Shown: positions 37,097 to 45,857 of the stretch, piece by piece
How positions within the stretch are numbered: the stretch's first letter is position 1
How the letters are laid out: each line of letters begins with the position of its first letter
DNA from: Gammaproteobacteria bacterium
Lineage (GTDB): Bacteria > Pseudomonadota > Gammaproteobacteria > Xanthomonadales > SZUA-36
DNA: 55,387 nucleotides
Reading direction: 5' to 3'
Assembly (NCBI GenBank): GCA_030431095.1
Contig: JAUIJU010000018.1
Location: 1 to 55,387, forward strand
Translations under genes and position numbers: made by a program
The notes under the pieces: generated by a model
Told to the model about the DNA's origin: nothing
The model's database searches: none
The model's input: only the letters and a program-made list of their open reading frames with translations

Positions 37097-38107
37097 TCAG
37101 GCGGCCCTGGCGGTCTTGTCCTTGCGACTCAGCCAGCTCATCCGTTCGCGAAGTTTGCGACCCACCTTTTCGATGGGGTGCTCGCGGCGTTGGGCCAGCA
37201 TCGACTGATACCCGCCGGAACCGGACGCGTATTCGTCCATCCAGCGCTTGGCGAAAGTGCCGTCCTGGATATCGGAGAGCACGTCCTTCATGCGCGCCTT
37301 GACGCTGTCGTCCAGGATGCGCGGACCGGACACCAGGTCGCCGTAGGAGGCGGTGTCGGAGATGAACTCGTACATCTTGTCCATACCGCCTTCGTACATC
37401 AGGTCGACGATCAGCTTCAGCTCGTGCAGGCACTCGAAGTAGGCCGCCTCGGGCTGGTAGCCCGCCTCCACCAGCGTGTCGTAGCCGTGAATCACCAACT
37501 GGGCGGCGCCGCCGCACAGTACGGCCTGCTCGCCGAACAGGTCGGTCTCGGTTTCTTCCGCGAAGGTGGTGTCCAGAACGCCGGCATGGGTGCCGCCGAT
37601 GGCGTGGGCATAGCTCAGGGCACGTTCGGCCGCCTCGCCACTGGCATCCTGGTGGACGGCGCGCAGGCAGGGCACGCCGCGGCCTTCCTGGTACTGGCGG
37701 CGCACGAGGTCGCCCGGCGACTTGGGCGCCACCATGACCACGTCAACGTCTTCCGGCGGCGTGATGGCGCCGAAGTGGATGTTGAAGCCGTGGGCGAACA
37801 ACAGCGTGTCACCGGTCTTGAGCTTGTCGGCGATCTGACCGTAGACGGTGGGCTGCGCCATGTCGGGGACCAGCAGGCAAACCAGCTGGGCGCGCTCGGC
37901 AGCCTCGGCGAAATCGGCCACCTCGAAGCCGGCGGCAGTCGCGGCCTGGGCGGTGGGACCGCCGGGGCGCGCGCCGATGATCACCTCGTAACCGGAATCG
38001 CGCAGGTTGTTGGCGTGGGCGCGACCCTGGCTGCCATAGCCGAGCACGGCGATGGTCTGGCCTTCCAGCGCGTCGCGTTTCACGTCGGTCGTGGTGTGGA
38101 GTTTCAT
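37097..38107 (-). CDS. ilvC: ketol-acid reductoisomerase (class I)
   Basis: This 336-residue enzyme has the short class I form. The Rossmann domain has [32 protein letters not shown]. The Mg/catalytic domain has [51 protein letters not shown] and SDTASYGD with conserved Glu/Asp metal ligands. The basic residues ahead of the GYG turn and in ARPGG indicate NADPH preference, as in most class I enzymes. It overlaps the ilvD stop by 4 bp. Confidence 0.96.
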   Translation of the reverse strand: MKLHTTTDVKRDALEGQTIAVLGYGSQGRAHANNLRDSGYEVIIGARPGGPTAQAATAAGFEVADFAEAAERAQLVCLLVPDMAQPTVYGQIADKLKTGDTLLFAHGFNIHFGAITPPEDVDVVMVAPKSPGDLVRRQYQEGRGVPCLRAVHQDASGEAAERALSYAHAIGGTHAGVLDTTFAEETETDLFGEQAVLCGGAAQLVIHGYDTLVEAGYQPEAAYFECLHELKLIVDLMYEGGMDKMYEFISDTASYGDLVSGPRILDDSVKARMKDVLSDIQDGTFAKRWMDEYASGSGGYQSMLAQRREHPIEKVGRKLRERMSWLSRKDKTARAA

Positions 38108-39891
38108 GCGGTTGTCCTCTGTTGGGTTTCGGAATCGGTTGATGATGAATTGCTGATGTTCAGTTGCAGTGCCGGATCACCGACCTTCGGCAGATCGGCC
38201 TCGGGCACGGTGACGGCGCCGCGGGCGGCGGAGCCCACCAGGGCGCGGTACTTGGCATAGACTCCGTGCACGGGCGGTTTGGCCGGTGGCGGCGAGGGTT
38301 CGCGGGCATCCAGGTCGGCCAGCACCATGATTTCCTGGGCCGGGACGTCGATGCGGATGGTGTCGCCGTCGCGCACCCGGGCGATGGGGCCGCCCGTGGC
38401 CGCTTCGGGCGCCACGTGACCCACCATGAAACCGTGGGTGGCGCCGGAGAACCGCCCGTCGGTGATCAGCGCCACCGAGTCGCTCAGCCCGCGCCCGGCG
38501 ATGGCCGCCGTGACGGCCAGCATCTCGCGCATGCCGGGACCGCCGCGGGGGCCCTCCCAGCGAATGACCACCACGTCGCCGGCCACGATCTCGCCGGCCT
38601 GCACCGCGGCGAACGTGGCCTCCTCGCCGTCGAACACCCGGGCCGGGCCCTCGAACTGCAGGATGCCGTGACCGGCCAGTTTGACCACGCAGCCCTCCGG
38701 CGACAGGTTGCCGTAGAGAATGCCGAAGCCGCCGCGTGGTTTCAGCGGGGTGGCCACGTCGACCACCACGTCCTGTCGCTCCGGTTCGTTCAGTGCGCCG
38801 GCCGCCGCGAACAGGCCCTGCCCCGTCACCGTGGGCGTGTCGCTGACCTTGCCGGCCGCGGCCAGGCGGCGGATCACCGCCGCGGCGCCGCCGGCCTCGA
38901 ACAGGTCACAGGCCAGGTAGCGTCCGCCCGGCTTGAGGTCGGCGATGACCGGCGTGGCTTCGCTGATGGCGTTCCACTCGTTCAGTTCGAAGGGCACGCC
39001 GGCCTCGGCGGCGATGGCCAGCAGGTGCAGCACGGCATTGGTGGAGCCGGCCGTGGCGCAAACCGCGGCGGCGGCGTTGCGCAGGGATTCGGGGGTGATC
39101 AGTGCTGCGGGGCGGCGCCCGGCGGCCAGCGCGGCCATGACCTGGCGGCCCGCGTCGCGCGCGGCGGCGGGCTTGTCGGGGTGCACGGCGGGAATATCGT
39201 TGCTGCCCATGGGCGACAGGCCCAGCACGGTCAGCGCCATGGCCATGGTGTTGGCCGTGAACTGGCCGCCGCAGGCGCCGGCGCCCGGGCAGGCGGCCTT
39301 TTCCACCTCGGCCAGGCTGTCATCGTCCAGGGTGCCGGCGGCGTGCGCGCCGACCGCCTCGAACACGTCCTGGATGCTCAGGTCGCGATCGCCCAGGCGG
39401 CCTTTCATGATGGAGCCGCCGTAGAGAATCACGGTGGGCACATCCAGCCGGGCAGCGGCCATGGCGGCGGCCGGCAGCGTCTTGTCGCAGCCCACCAGGA
39501 TGACCATGGCGTCCAGGCTGTGGCCGCCCACCGCCAGTTCGATGGAATCGGCGATGGTCTCGCGCGACATCAGCGAGGCGCGCATCCCCGAGGTGCCCAT
39601 GGCGATGCCGTCGGTGACCACGATGGTGTTGAAGTCAATGGGCGTGCCGCCGGCCTCGCGGATGCCCTCGCGCACCGGCTCGGCCAGTTCGCCCAGGTGC
39701 ATGTTGCAGGGCGTGACGTTGGTCCAGGTGTTGACCACCGCCACCAGCGGCCGCGCGATGGTCTCGTCGTCCAGCCCCGTCGCACGCAGGTAGGCGCGTG
39801 CGGGCGCACGCGACGGACCCGCCTTCATGGCGTCGCTGGTCAGTGTTCCCCCGCGTGGGTGGTCGTTGTTCTGTCGTTCGTCGTCTGCCAT
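38104..39891 (-). CDS. ilvD: dihydroxy-acid dehydratase
   Basis: This 595-residue Fe-S enzyme makes the 2-oxo acids of valine and isoleucine synthesis. Cluster cysteine segments: [35 protein letters not shown] and [31 protein letters not shown]. The catalytic region near the end has [22 protein letters not shown], with the conserved Ser. The end is slightly extended ([12 protein letters not shown]). It is the first structural gene of the operon, 75 bp after the leader peptide stop and behind a terminator. Confidence 0.96.
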   Translation of the reverse strand: MADDERQNNDHPRGGTLTSDAMKAGPSRAPARAYLRATGLDDETIARPLVAVVNTWTNVTPCNMHLGELAEPVREGIREAGGTPIDFNTIVVTDGIAMGTSGMRASLMSRETIADSIELAVGGHSLDAMVILVGCDKTLPAAAMAAARLDVPTVILYGGSIMKGRLGDRDLSIQDVFEAVGAHAAGTLDDDSLAEVEKAACPGAGACGGQFTANTMAMALTVLGLSPMGSNDIPAVHPDKPAAARDAGRQVMAALAAGRRPAALITPESLRNAAAAVCATAGSTNAVLHLLAIAAEAGVPFELNEWNAISEATPVIADLKPGGRYLACDLFEAGGAAAVIRRLAAAGKVSDTPTVTGQGLFAAAGALNEPERQDVVVDVATPLKPRGGFGILYGNLSPEGCVVKLAGHGILQFEGPARVFDGEEATFAAVQAGEIVAGDVVVIRWEGPRGGPGMREMLAVTAAIAGRGLSDSVALITDGRFSGATHGFMVGHVAPEAATGGPIARVRDGDTIRIDVPAQEIMVLADLDAREPSPPPAKPPVHGVYAKYRALVGSAARGAVTVPEADLPKVGDPALQLNISNSSSTDSETQQRTTA

Positions 39892-39912
39892 GGTTTCGAT
39901 TGCCCGTATACG

Positions 39913-39943
39913 AAAAACCCCGCTTCCTTTCGGTTGCGGGGTT
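39913..39943 (-). terminator. attenuator terminator of the ilv-leu operon
   Basis: On the minus strand the stem AACCCCGC/GCGGGGTT (39936-39943 with 39916-39923), a 12-nt loop and five T residues lie between the leader peptide and ilvD. Its 5' arm CCCCGC can instead pair with GCGGGG (39984-39989) inside the leader ORF, giving the antiterminator. Confidence 0.9.
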
Positions 39944-39966
39944 TTCTTGATCTTGTGGCGTTTTTG

Positions 39967-40110
39967 CTATGTGTGCGCGCCGGCCCCGCTTGGTGTCGGA
40001 ATAATGAGTACAAGTACCAGGAGGAGTGCGCTGGACACGTCACGAAGCAACCCCGCGGCCGGACGGCCCCGGCGGATAGCGCTCACGATGTGACGTGTTT
40101 TCGAGAACAT
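39967..40110 (-). CDS. ilvL: ilv-leu operon leader peptide (attenuation)
   Basis: This 47-codon ORF on the minus strand has a run ALLLVLVLIIP (five Leu, two Val, two Ile) then PTPSGAGAHT and TAG. In ilv-type leaders such a run senses charged Leu, Val and Ile tRNAs. The Ser-Gly codons after the run (AGC GGG) lie in the antiterminator strand that competes with the terminator arm. The ATG is 6 nt after the -10 element, so it falls at about the transcription start (leaderless). A shorter start at an internal GTG just before the run is possible. Promoter at 40117-40145. Confidence 0.85.
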   Translation of the reverse strand: MFSKTRHIVSAIRRGRPAAGLLRDVSSALLLVLVLIIPTPSGAGAHT

Positions 40111-40116
40111 GGGGCT

Positions 40117-40145
40117 GTTATCTCCCAGCCAAGGCAGGATGTCAA
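40117..40145 (-). promoter_or_regulatory. ilv-leu operon promoter
   Basis: On the minus strand: -35 TTGACA (40140-40145, perfect consensus), a 17-bp spacer and -10 GATAAC (40117-40122). The expected +1 coincides with the A of the leader peptide ATG at 40110. It lies between the GFA-family gene stop and the leader. Confidence 0.75.
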
Positions 40146-40207
40146 CGGTTTTTTTCGATCGCACGGCCTGGTCTGCCATCCACGGGCCTGGTTCCAGTCC
40201 CGGCCCG

Positions 40208-40657
40208 TCATTTGTCGAAGGTGAATCCCGCCTGCTCGGCCTCGGCGATGATCTCCGCCCCGGACTTGCGCACGGCCTCCTGGGAAAAAGCGTAGTACGC
40301 CGGCTGCTCGTCGACGAAAATTTCCTCTTCCAGCGCGAGGTCTCCGATGTCATCGAAGAGTCCGGCGGGGAATGAATAGTTGTCTGCCGGTACGAATCGG
40401 TAGAACAGGTTGCTGCCGCACCGTGAACAGAACCCGCGCTCCGCCCAGCCGGAAGAGGCATATCGGGTGATGAATTCCTTCCCGGTGAAGGTCACGCCGG
40501 AACCACACTGCACACCCAGGAACGCCAGGCCGCCCCATCGCCGGCACATCCGGCAGTGACAGGCCTCGAGCTGACCACGCACAGCACGGGCGGTGACGGT
40601 GACGGCGCCGCACAGGCAGTGCCCCTGCAGGGATGGTGCAGTGCTGGATTCGGACAT
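40208..40657 (-). CDS. GFA-family (glutathione-dependent formaldehyde-activating-like) protein
   Basis: The ATG at 40657 has GGAGG about 9 nt upstream, giving 149 residues. The GFA/CENP-V zinc fold is seen: GHCLCGAVTVTARA near 12, CHCRMCRRWGG near 36, and RGFCSRCGSNLFYRF near 78 (three Cys-x-Cys or CxxC sites for two zinc ions). Despite the family name, most such proteins have no shown formaldehyde activity. The frame extends further upstream without conserved residues. It lies next to the ilv promoter and far from frmA-frmB, so no functional link is implied. Confidence 0.85.
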   Translation of the reverse strand: MSESSTAPSLQGHCLCGAVTVTARAVRGQLEACHCRMCRRWGGLAFLGVQCGSGVTFTGKEFITRYASSGWAERGFCSRCGSNLFYRFVPADNYSFPAGLFDDIGDLALEEEIFVDEQPAYYAFSQEAVRKSGAEIIAEAEQAGFTFDK

Positions 40658-40838
40658 GTCTGTTGACCTCCGCCGGGTGGAAAACCAGGATGCCGAAAAC
40701 ACGACGTGTACGGCCCTCGCGCGCGCGAACGGATTCGCGCACACCCGACAGGAATAGGGAATTCGATTCCGGCAGTCAAGCAACCATCGCGGACCGACCG
40801 GCCCACGACGCGCGGGCCCCTGACCGGGTGCCGCCTGC

Positions 40839-40844
40839 TATAAT
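40839..40844 (+). promoter_or_regulatory. candidate -10 element for the leucine-dehydrogenase operon
   Basis: A perfect TATAAT lies about 140 bp before the start of the dehydrogenase gene in the 328-bp divergent gap. No convincing -35 is placed at 16-18 bp, so the promoter may depend on an activator. Nothing else is recognised in this gap. Confidence 0.35.
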
Positions 40845-40985
40845 GGGCCGCTGATTCGGCCCGGGCCAATTGCCCCGCGCCATCGACCCAATTCAAACCC
40901 GGTCACGACCCCGATGCACTCCCCGGCCCCGGCCTCAAGAGCCGGCCGCAGGCCCGGGTCCGGACCGTGTTCAGGAGAACGCTTC

Positions 40986-42089
40986 ATGGAACTCTTCGAG
41001 ACCATCGGTGGCTCACACCACGAACAGATCGTGTTCTGCAACAACACCGACGTGGGCCTGAAGGCCATCATCGCCATTCACAACACCACGCTGGGCCCGG
41101 CCCTGGGCGGCCTGCGCATGTGGCCCTACGCTTCCGAACAGGAGGCCCTGGATGACGTGCTGCGCCTGAGCCGCGGCATGACCTACAAGGCGGCCGTGTC
41201 CGGCCTGAACCTGGGCGGCGGCAAGTCGGTGATCATCGGCGATCCGCGCCAGGACAAGTCCGAGGCGCTGTTCCGCGCCCTGGGCAAGTTCATCGACACC
41301 CTGAACGGGCGCTACATCACCGCCGAGGACGTGGGCATCGACGTGAACGACATGGAGTTCATCTTCCAGGAAACGAACAACGTGGTCGGGGTGCACCAGG
41401 TGCACGGCGGCTCCGGCGACCCCTCGCCGTTCACGGCCTACGGCACGCTGCAGGGCATCAAGGCGGCGCTGCAGGCCAGGTTCGGCGACGAGGACGTGGG
41501 CAAATACAGCTTCGCGGTGCAGGGCGCCGGCCACGTGGGTCACCACCTGGTCAAGCTGCTGCGCGAAGGCGGCGCCAAGGTGTTCGTGACCGACATCAAC
41601 GAAGAGGCGGTGGCCGAGGCCGTGGACATGGGCGCCGAGGCCGTCGGCCTGGACGACATCTACGACGTGGACGCCGACGTGTTCAGCCCCTGCGCCCTGG
41701 GCGCGGTGGTCAACGAGAACACCATTCCGCGTTTCAGGTTCAAGGTGGTGGCCGGCGCGGCCAACAACCAGCTGGCCAACAACGAGGCCGGTGACGAACT
41801 GGAGCGACGCGGTATCCTGTACGCGCCCGACTACGCCGTGAACGCCGGCGGCCTGATGAATGTATCCATCGAGTTCGAGGGCTACAGCGAACAGCGCGCT
41901 TACCGCATGACGCGCGCCATCTACTACAACCTCAAGCGCATCTTCGAGATTGCCGAGCGGGACGGCATCCCCACCTACCAGGCCTCCGACCGCATGGCGG
42001 AAGAACGCATCGCCATTCTCGGCAAGATCAAGATGCCGCACATGGGCAAGCCGCACCGCTTTCCCGGCCGCGAACGCAACGCGGCGTAA
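40986..42089 (+). CDS. Leu/Glu/Phe/Val dehydrogenase (leucine-dehydrogenase-like)
   Basis: This 367-residue protein starts at ATG 40986 with AGGAG 8 nt upstream. Substrate and catalytic residues: [12 protein letters not shown] near 36, Lys in [24 protein letters not shown], and the NAD domain [30 protein letters not shown] at about 175-205. The C-terminal domain has [14 protein letters not shown] and [15 protein letters not shown]. It deaminates branched-chain amino acids to 2-oxo acids with NAD. Being first in a run with isovaleryl-CoA dehydrogenase and MCC beta, leucine or valine is the likely substrate. Confidence 0.93.
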   Translation: MELFETIGGSHHEQIVFCNNTDVGLKAIIAIHNTTLGPALGGLRMWPYASEQEALDDVLRLSRGMTYKAAVSGLNLGGGKSVIIGDPRQDKSEALFRALGKFIDTLNGRYITAEDVGIDVNDMEFIFQETNNVVGVHQVHGGSGDPSPFTAYGTLQGIKAALQARFGDEDVGKYSFAVQGAGHVGHHLVKLLREGGAKVFVTDINEEAVAEAVDMGAEAVGLDDIYDVDADVFSPCALGAVVNENTIPRFRFKVVAGAANNQLANNEAGDELERRGILYAPDYAVNAGGLMNVSIEFEGYSEQRAYRMTRAIYYNLKRIFEIAERDGIPTYQASDRMAEERIAILGKIKMPHMGKPHRFPGRERNAA

Positions 42090-42094
42090 CGCGC

Positions 42095-43252
42095 ATGGAC
42101 TTCCCGCAGATCAACGAGGAACTGGACCTGCTGCGCGCCAGCGTGCGTCGCTGGGCGGAACAGGAGATCGCACCCCGCGCCGATTCCATCGACGCCGACA
42201 ACGCGTTTCCGCAGGACCTGTGGCCCAAGCTGGGTGAACTGGGACTGCTGGGCATGACCGTGCCGGGCGAGTACGGCGGTTCGGACATGGGTTACCTGGC
42301 GCACGTGGTCGCGCTGGAGGAAATTTCCCGTACTTCGGGCTCGGTAGGCCTGTCCTACGGCGCCCACGCCAATCTGTGCGTCGACAACCTGCGACGCAAC
42401 GGCTCCGAAGCGCAGAAACAGCGCTTCCTGCCGGGTTTGTGCAGCGGCGACGTCGTGGGCGCCCTGGCCATGAGTGAACCCGGCGCCGGCTCCGACGTGG
42501 TCGGCTCCATGGCCTGCCGCGCCGAGCTGAAGGGCGACACCTGGGTAGCCAACGGCAACAAGATGTGGATCACCAACGGCCCGGAATGCGGCGTGGCCAT
42601 CGTCTACATGCGCACCGCCGGCCCCGAGGCCGGCTCGAAATGCATGACCGCCTTCCTGGTCACCGACGACCTGCCCGGATTCACCAAGGCGCAGAAGCTG
42701 GACAAGCTGGGCATGCGCGGCTCCAACACCTGCGAACTGGTGTTCGAGGACTGCGAAATCCCGGCCGACAACGTGCTCGGCGAAGTGAACCACGGCGTGC
42801 AGGTCCTGATGAGTGGGCTGGATACCGAGCGGCTGGTGCTGTCGGGCGGGCCGGTTGGCCTGATGCAGGCCGCCCTGGACCTGGCCCTGCCCTACACGCG
42901 CGAACGCCGTCAATTCGGCAAGGCCATCGGCGAATTCGGTGTCATGCAGGCCAAGCTGGGGGACATGTACACCGCCCTGCAATCCTCACGCGCCTTCGCC
43001 TACCAGGTCGCCGAAGCCTTCGACGAAGGCCGCAAGTCCCGCGTCGACCCGGCCGCTTGCCTGCTCCACGCCTCGCGCAGCGCCGTCGAAGTCACGCTCG
43101 AGGCCATCCAGACCCTGGGCGGCAACGGCTACATCAACGAGTACCCGGCAGGCCGGCTGCTGCGTGACGCCAAGCTGTACGAGATCGGCGCGGGGACGAA
43201 CGAGATTCGGCGGATGTTGATCGGGCGGGAGTTGGTGGCGGGGAAGACGTGA
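42095..43252 (+). CDS. liuA: isovaleryl-CoA dehydrogenase
   Basis: This 385-residue acyl-CoA dehydrogenase oxidises isovaleryl-CoA to 3-methylcrotonyl-CoA in leucine breakdown, passing electrons to ETF. FAD/substrate segments: [36 protein letters not shown] and the [20 protein letters not shown] region. The catalytic Glu in the [21 protein letters not shown] helix is the isovaleryl-CoA dehydrogenase position rather than the one near the C-terminus. It ends with [41 protein letters not shown]. It lies 5 bp after the dehydrogenase gene. Confidence 0.94.
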   Translation: MDFPQINEELDLLRASVRRWAEQEIAPRADSIDADNAFPQDLWPKLGELGLLGMTVPGEYGGSDMGYLAHVVALEEISRTSGSVGLSYGAHANLCVDNLRRNGSEAQKQRFLPGLCSGDVVGALAMSEPGAGSDVVGSMACRAELKGDTWVANGNKMWITNGPECGVAIVYMRTAGPEAGSKCMTAFLVTDDLPGFTKAQKLDKLGMRGSNTCELVFEDCEIPADNVLGEVNHGVQVLMSGLDTERLVLSGGPVGLMQAALDLALPYTRERRQFGKAIGEFGVMQAKLGDMYTALQSSRAFAYQVAEAFDEGRKSRVDPAACLLHASRSAVEVTLEAIQTLGGNGYINEYPAGRLLRDAKLYEIGAGTNEIRRMLIGRELVAGKT

Positions 43253-43270
43253 TCCCCGTGCTTACGGTTT

Positions 43271-43306
43271 GGGAAGACGGAAAAAGGTAGACGGGAGACC
43301 GGGGGC
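43271..43306. repeat. left inverted repeat of the four-helix-bundle cassette
   Basis: These 36 bases match the reverse complement of 43720-43755 with three mismatches; the inner 21 bp (43286-43306) are perfect. The motif GACGGGAGAC recurs in both arms. Confidence 0.85.
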
Positions 43307-43359
43307 TGACTGAAGTTTGGTGCGCAGGAGGGCTGAAACTGATTCGGGCGCACCAGAAG

Positions 43360-43716
43360 TTGAAAGCCTGGCAGATCGCCATGACGTTAGGAGAAGCGGT
43401 TTACCGATCGACGGAGGATTTTCCGTCTGCAGAACGGTTTGGATTGACTGCGCAGATGCGACGCGACGCTGTTTCCATCCCGTCAAACATTGCCGAGGGC
43501 GCGGCAAGGTCATCGCCCAGGGAATTCAAGCGATTTCTGCTCATTGCGAGGGGATCGCTTTCAGAGCTGGAAACACAGGTACTGCCGTGTGCCCGGCTCG
43601 GCTACGAACTCGATGCCGAATTGTTGATACTCGATATCGAACGACTTTTTGGACTCATAAACGGACTGATCAGGAAACAGGAGACTTTGCAAACCGGGCC
43701 GCACCGAGATGCCTAA
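43360..43716 (+). CDS. four-helix bundle protein (23S rRNA IVS/S23 type)
   Basis: This 118-residue protein matches the four-helix bundle family (TIGR02436-like): KAWQIAMTLGEAVYR, then FPSAERFGLTAQMRRDAVSIPSNIAEGAAR, SPREFKRFLLIARGSLSELETQVLPCARLGY, and a last helix LDIERLFGLINGLIRKQE. It starts at TTG 43360. Codons just upstream (IRAHQK after a CTG at 43339) also look family-like, so the true start may be a non-standard CTG or ATT, or the original ATG may be lost. The gene is enclosed by an inverted repeat and interrupts the leucine-catabolism run. Function unknown; such genes are often found in small mobile cassettes. Confidence 0.8.
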   Translation: MKAWQIAMTLGEAVYRSTEDFPSAERFGLTAQMRRDAVSIPSNIAEGAARSSPREFKRFLLIARGSLSELETQVLPCARLGYELDAELLILDIERLFGLINGLIRKQETLQTGPHRDA

Positions 43717-43719
43717 CCC

Positions 43720-43755
43720 GCCCCCGGTCTCCCGTCTACCGTTTCCCGTCTCCCC
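43720..43755. repeat. right inverted repeat of the four-helix-bundle cassette
   Basis: This is the right partner of 43271-43306. The inner 21 bp (43720-43740) are a perfect complement, and the outer 15 bp differ at three positions. It abuts the end of the four-helix-bundle gene and precedes the thiolase start by about 25 bp. Confidence 0.85.
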
Positions 43756-43779
43756 CTTCCGACTACTTTGGAGAACCCC

Positions 43780-44958
43780 ATGCCCACCCCCACCATCATC
43801 ATCGCCGCCGCCAAACGCACCCCCATCGGCTCCTTCCAGGGCCAGTTCAGCGACGTTCCCGCCGACGAACTCGCGGCGACCGCCATCAAAGGCGCGATTG
43901 CCCAGGCCGGCGTCGACGTGAACGAGATCGACGACGTGATCATGGGCTGCGTGCTGCCCGCCGGCGTGGGCCAGGCGCCGGCGCGACTGGCCTCGCGCAA
44001 GGCCGGCATTCCCGATTCCGCCGGCGCGCTGACGGTGAACAAGGCCTGCAGCTCCGGCTTGATCGCCATCATGCACGCCCATGATTCCATCAAGGCCGGT
44101 TCCCACGAGGTGGTGGTGGCCGGCGGCATGGAATCCATGACGCGCGCGCCCTACTTGCTGCCCAAGGCCCGCGGCGGCTACCGCATGGGTCACGGCGAAG
44201 TGCTCGACCACATGTTCACCGACGGCCTGCAGGATCCCGACGAGGGATTCATGATGGGTGTCTACGGCGAGCGCTGCGCCGACAAGTACGCGTTCAGCCG
44301 CGAGGAGCAGGACGCCTTCGGCATCGCCTCGGTGGAACGTGCGTTGCGCGCCATGGGGTCGGAATTCGACGACGAGATCGTGCCGGTGACCGTCACCAGC
44401 CGCCGTGGCGAGTCCGTGTACGACAAGGACGAAGAACCGCCGAGATGCAACCTGGACAAGGTTCCGTCGCTGCGCCCGGCATTCGCCAAGGACGGCACCG
44501 TCACTGCCGCGACCTCCTCCAAGATTTCCGACGGCGCGGCCGCTACCGTGCTGATGAGCGCGGACAAGGCGGCGGAACTGGGCGTCACGCCGCTGGCCAC
44601 CATCGTGGCCCACGGCGTGTTCTCCCAGGAACCGGGCTGGTTCACCACGGCCCCGGTGGGCGCCATCAGCAACGTGCTCGAGAAGGCCGGCTGGAGCAAG
44701 GACGAGGTAGACCTGTTCGAGGTCAACGAAGCCTTTGCCGCCGTGACCATGGCTGCGATGCGCGAACACGACATTCCGCACGAGAAGATCAACGTGAACG
44801 GCGGCGCCTGCGCACTGGGTCACCCCATCGGCGCCAGCGGCGCGCGCATCGTGACCACGCTGATCAACGCGCTGCAGAAGCGCGGACTCAAGAAAGGCGT
44901 GGCCGCATTGTGCAACGGCGGTGGCGAGGCCACGGCAATCGCCATCGAGTTGCCCTGA
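43780..44958 (+). CDS. acetyl-CoA C-acyltransferase (thiolase)
   Basis: This 392-residue thiolase uses ATG 43780 with GGAGA 5 nt upstream. The nucleophile Cys lies in TVNKACSSGLIAIMHAHDSI near residue 86; VFSQEPGWFTTAPVGAI and NVNGGACALGHPIGASGARI supply the His, and CNGGGEATAIAIE near the end supplies the second Cys. This is a type II (biosynthetic/degradative) tetrameric thiolase of the AtoB/PhaA kind. In this operon it probably cleaves acetoacetyl-CoA, or 2-methylacetoacetyl-CoA from isoleucine. The inverted-repeat cassette immediately precedes it. Confidence 0.93.
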   Translation: MPTPTIIIAAAKRTPIGSFQGQFSDVPADELAATAIKGAIAQAGVDVNEIDDVIMGCVLPAGVGQAPARLASRKAGIPDSAGALTVNKACSSGLIAIMHAHDSIKAGSHEVVVAGGMESMTRAPYLLPKARGGYRMGHGEVLDHMFTDGLQDPDEGFMMGVYGERCADKYAFSREEQDAFGIASVERALRAMGSEFDDEIVPVTVTSRRGESVYDKDEEPPRCNLDKVPSLRPAFAKDGTVTAATSSKISDGAAATVLMSADKAAELGVTPLATIVAHGVFSQEPGWFTTAPVGAISNVLEKAGWSKDEVDLFEVNEAFAAVTMAAMREHDIPHEKINVNGGACALGHPIGASGARIVTTLINALQKRGLKKGVAALCNGGGEATAIAIELP

Positions 44959-44977
44959 GACGAAACCGCGGATTGGG

Positions 44978-45000
44978 CCTGCCGGCCCCTCGCCGGCAGG
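44978..45000 (+). terminator. hairpin after the thiolase gene
   Basis: A 9-bp perfect stem (CCTGCCGGC/GCCGGCAGG) with a 5-nt loop starts 19 bp past the thiolase stop. No T-run follows, so it may be a transcript-end stabiliser or a partial terminator. Confidence 0.5.
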
Positions 45001-45054
45001 ATGGAGGGCGGTTTTCTATACTGGAGCACAGCGCCCAGTCTCAAGGAACGTGAC

Positions 45055-45651
45055 GTGTCCGAGTTCTCAAGACCCCTGCCGGCAAAGATTTTCGTCAAAC
45101 CCGCCACTTGCCCCGTCCTGCCGATCCTGGCAGGGGTGTTTTTCTCGCTGCTGAGCGCCTGCGGCGGTGAACCACAGTCGGCATCCACGACAAACGCCGA
45201 GGCCGCCTCGCCATCGGCCGGCGCGCCGGACATGCGAACTGCGGGTTACGACCGTTCGACCTTCATCCTGTGTGACGCGATCGAGCCCGGACACTACAGG
45301 GAACTGGCGGACATCGTGGGTTTCGAGGCCGATGAATGGGGCGCCCAGTTTCGTACCGAGTGCATCGTCAAGGGGGCTCGAGTCGCTTTTGCCCGGGTCA
45401 AACTTCAGCCGGCCATGGCGCCGTCCGCCGAGGCGGTCGCGAAACAGAGCTATGACGGGGACGCCACTCCGGCCCCGGAACTCGGTGACGACGCCTGGTT
45501 CGTGGACGACGGACTTCAGCCCCACGTGATTTTCGCGATGGGGCCGCTGGTGCTCGATGTCAGTGCCGAAAGCGAACAAACTCCGGATCGCGGGACCATG
45601 ATCGAACTGGCCCTGCGCATCCGCGACATCCTGCGGGAAGCGAACGGCTGA
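45055..45651 (+). CDS. hypothetical lipoprotein
   Basis: From GTG 45055 (AAGGAA about 8 nt upstream) the protein has 198 residues. The signal ends in a lipobox (FFSLLSAC). A low-complexity Ala/Ser/Thr linker follows, then a globular part: [75 protein letters not shown] and an amphipathic final helix [14 protein letters not shown]. Two Cys occur in the mature part. I recognise no family. It sits inside the catabolic run but is transcribed in its own context after a hairpin. Confidence 0.7.
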   Translation: MSEFSRPLPAKIFVKPATCPVLPILAGVFFSLLSACGGEPQSASTTNAEAASPSAGAPDMRTAGYDRSTFILCDAIEPGHYRELADIVGFEADEWGAQFRTECIVKGARVAFARVKLQPAMAPSAEAVAKQSYDGDATPAPELGDDAWFVDDGLQPHVIFAMGPLVLDVSAESEQTPDRGTMIELALRIRDILREANG

Positions 45652-45857
45652 CCCACCCGGGGCGCCGCCTGGCGCCGTCGGGAGCGACGCCCTGGTTTCG
45701 CACCCGCGTGCCAAGCCTGGCGGTCGCGATGCGCGCCCAATCCTTTTCCAGTCGGTGTATCATTACGCACCCGTTTCACCCGTTCGAGATCGATGCCCTG
45801 CACGCCTACCGAAACGGTCATTTCGTTCATCGCCTTCACGCACCCCTGATCGACGAC

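Noticed and set aside
38164-40224. Long plus-strand open frame opposite ilvD
   Set aside because: Shadow of ilvD; the minus frame is clearly dihydroxy-acid dehydratase with its cluster cysteines.
43339-43360. Upstream CTG/ATT start for the four-helix-bundle gene
   Set aside because: Family-like codons support it, but neither is a common start codon; TTG at 43360 was kept as the annotated start.
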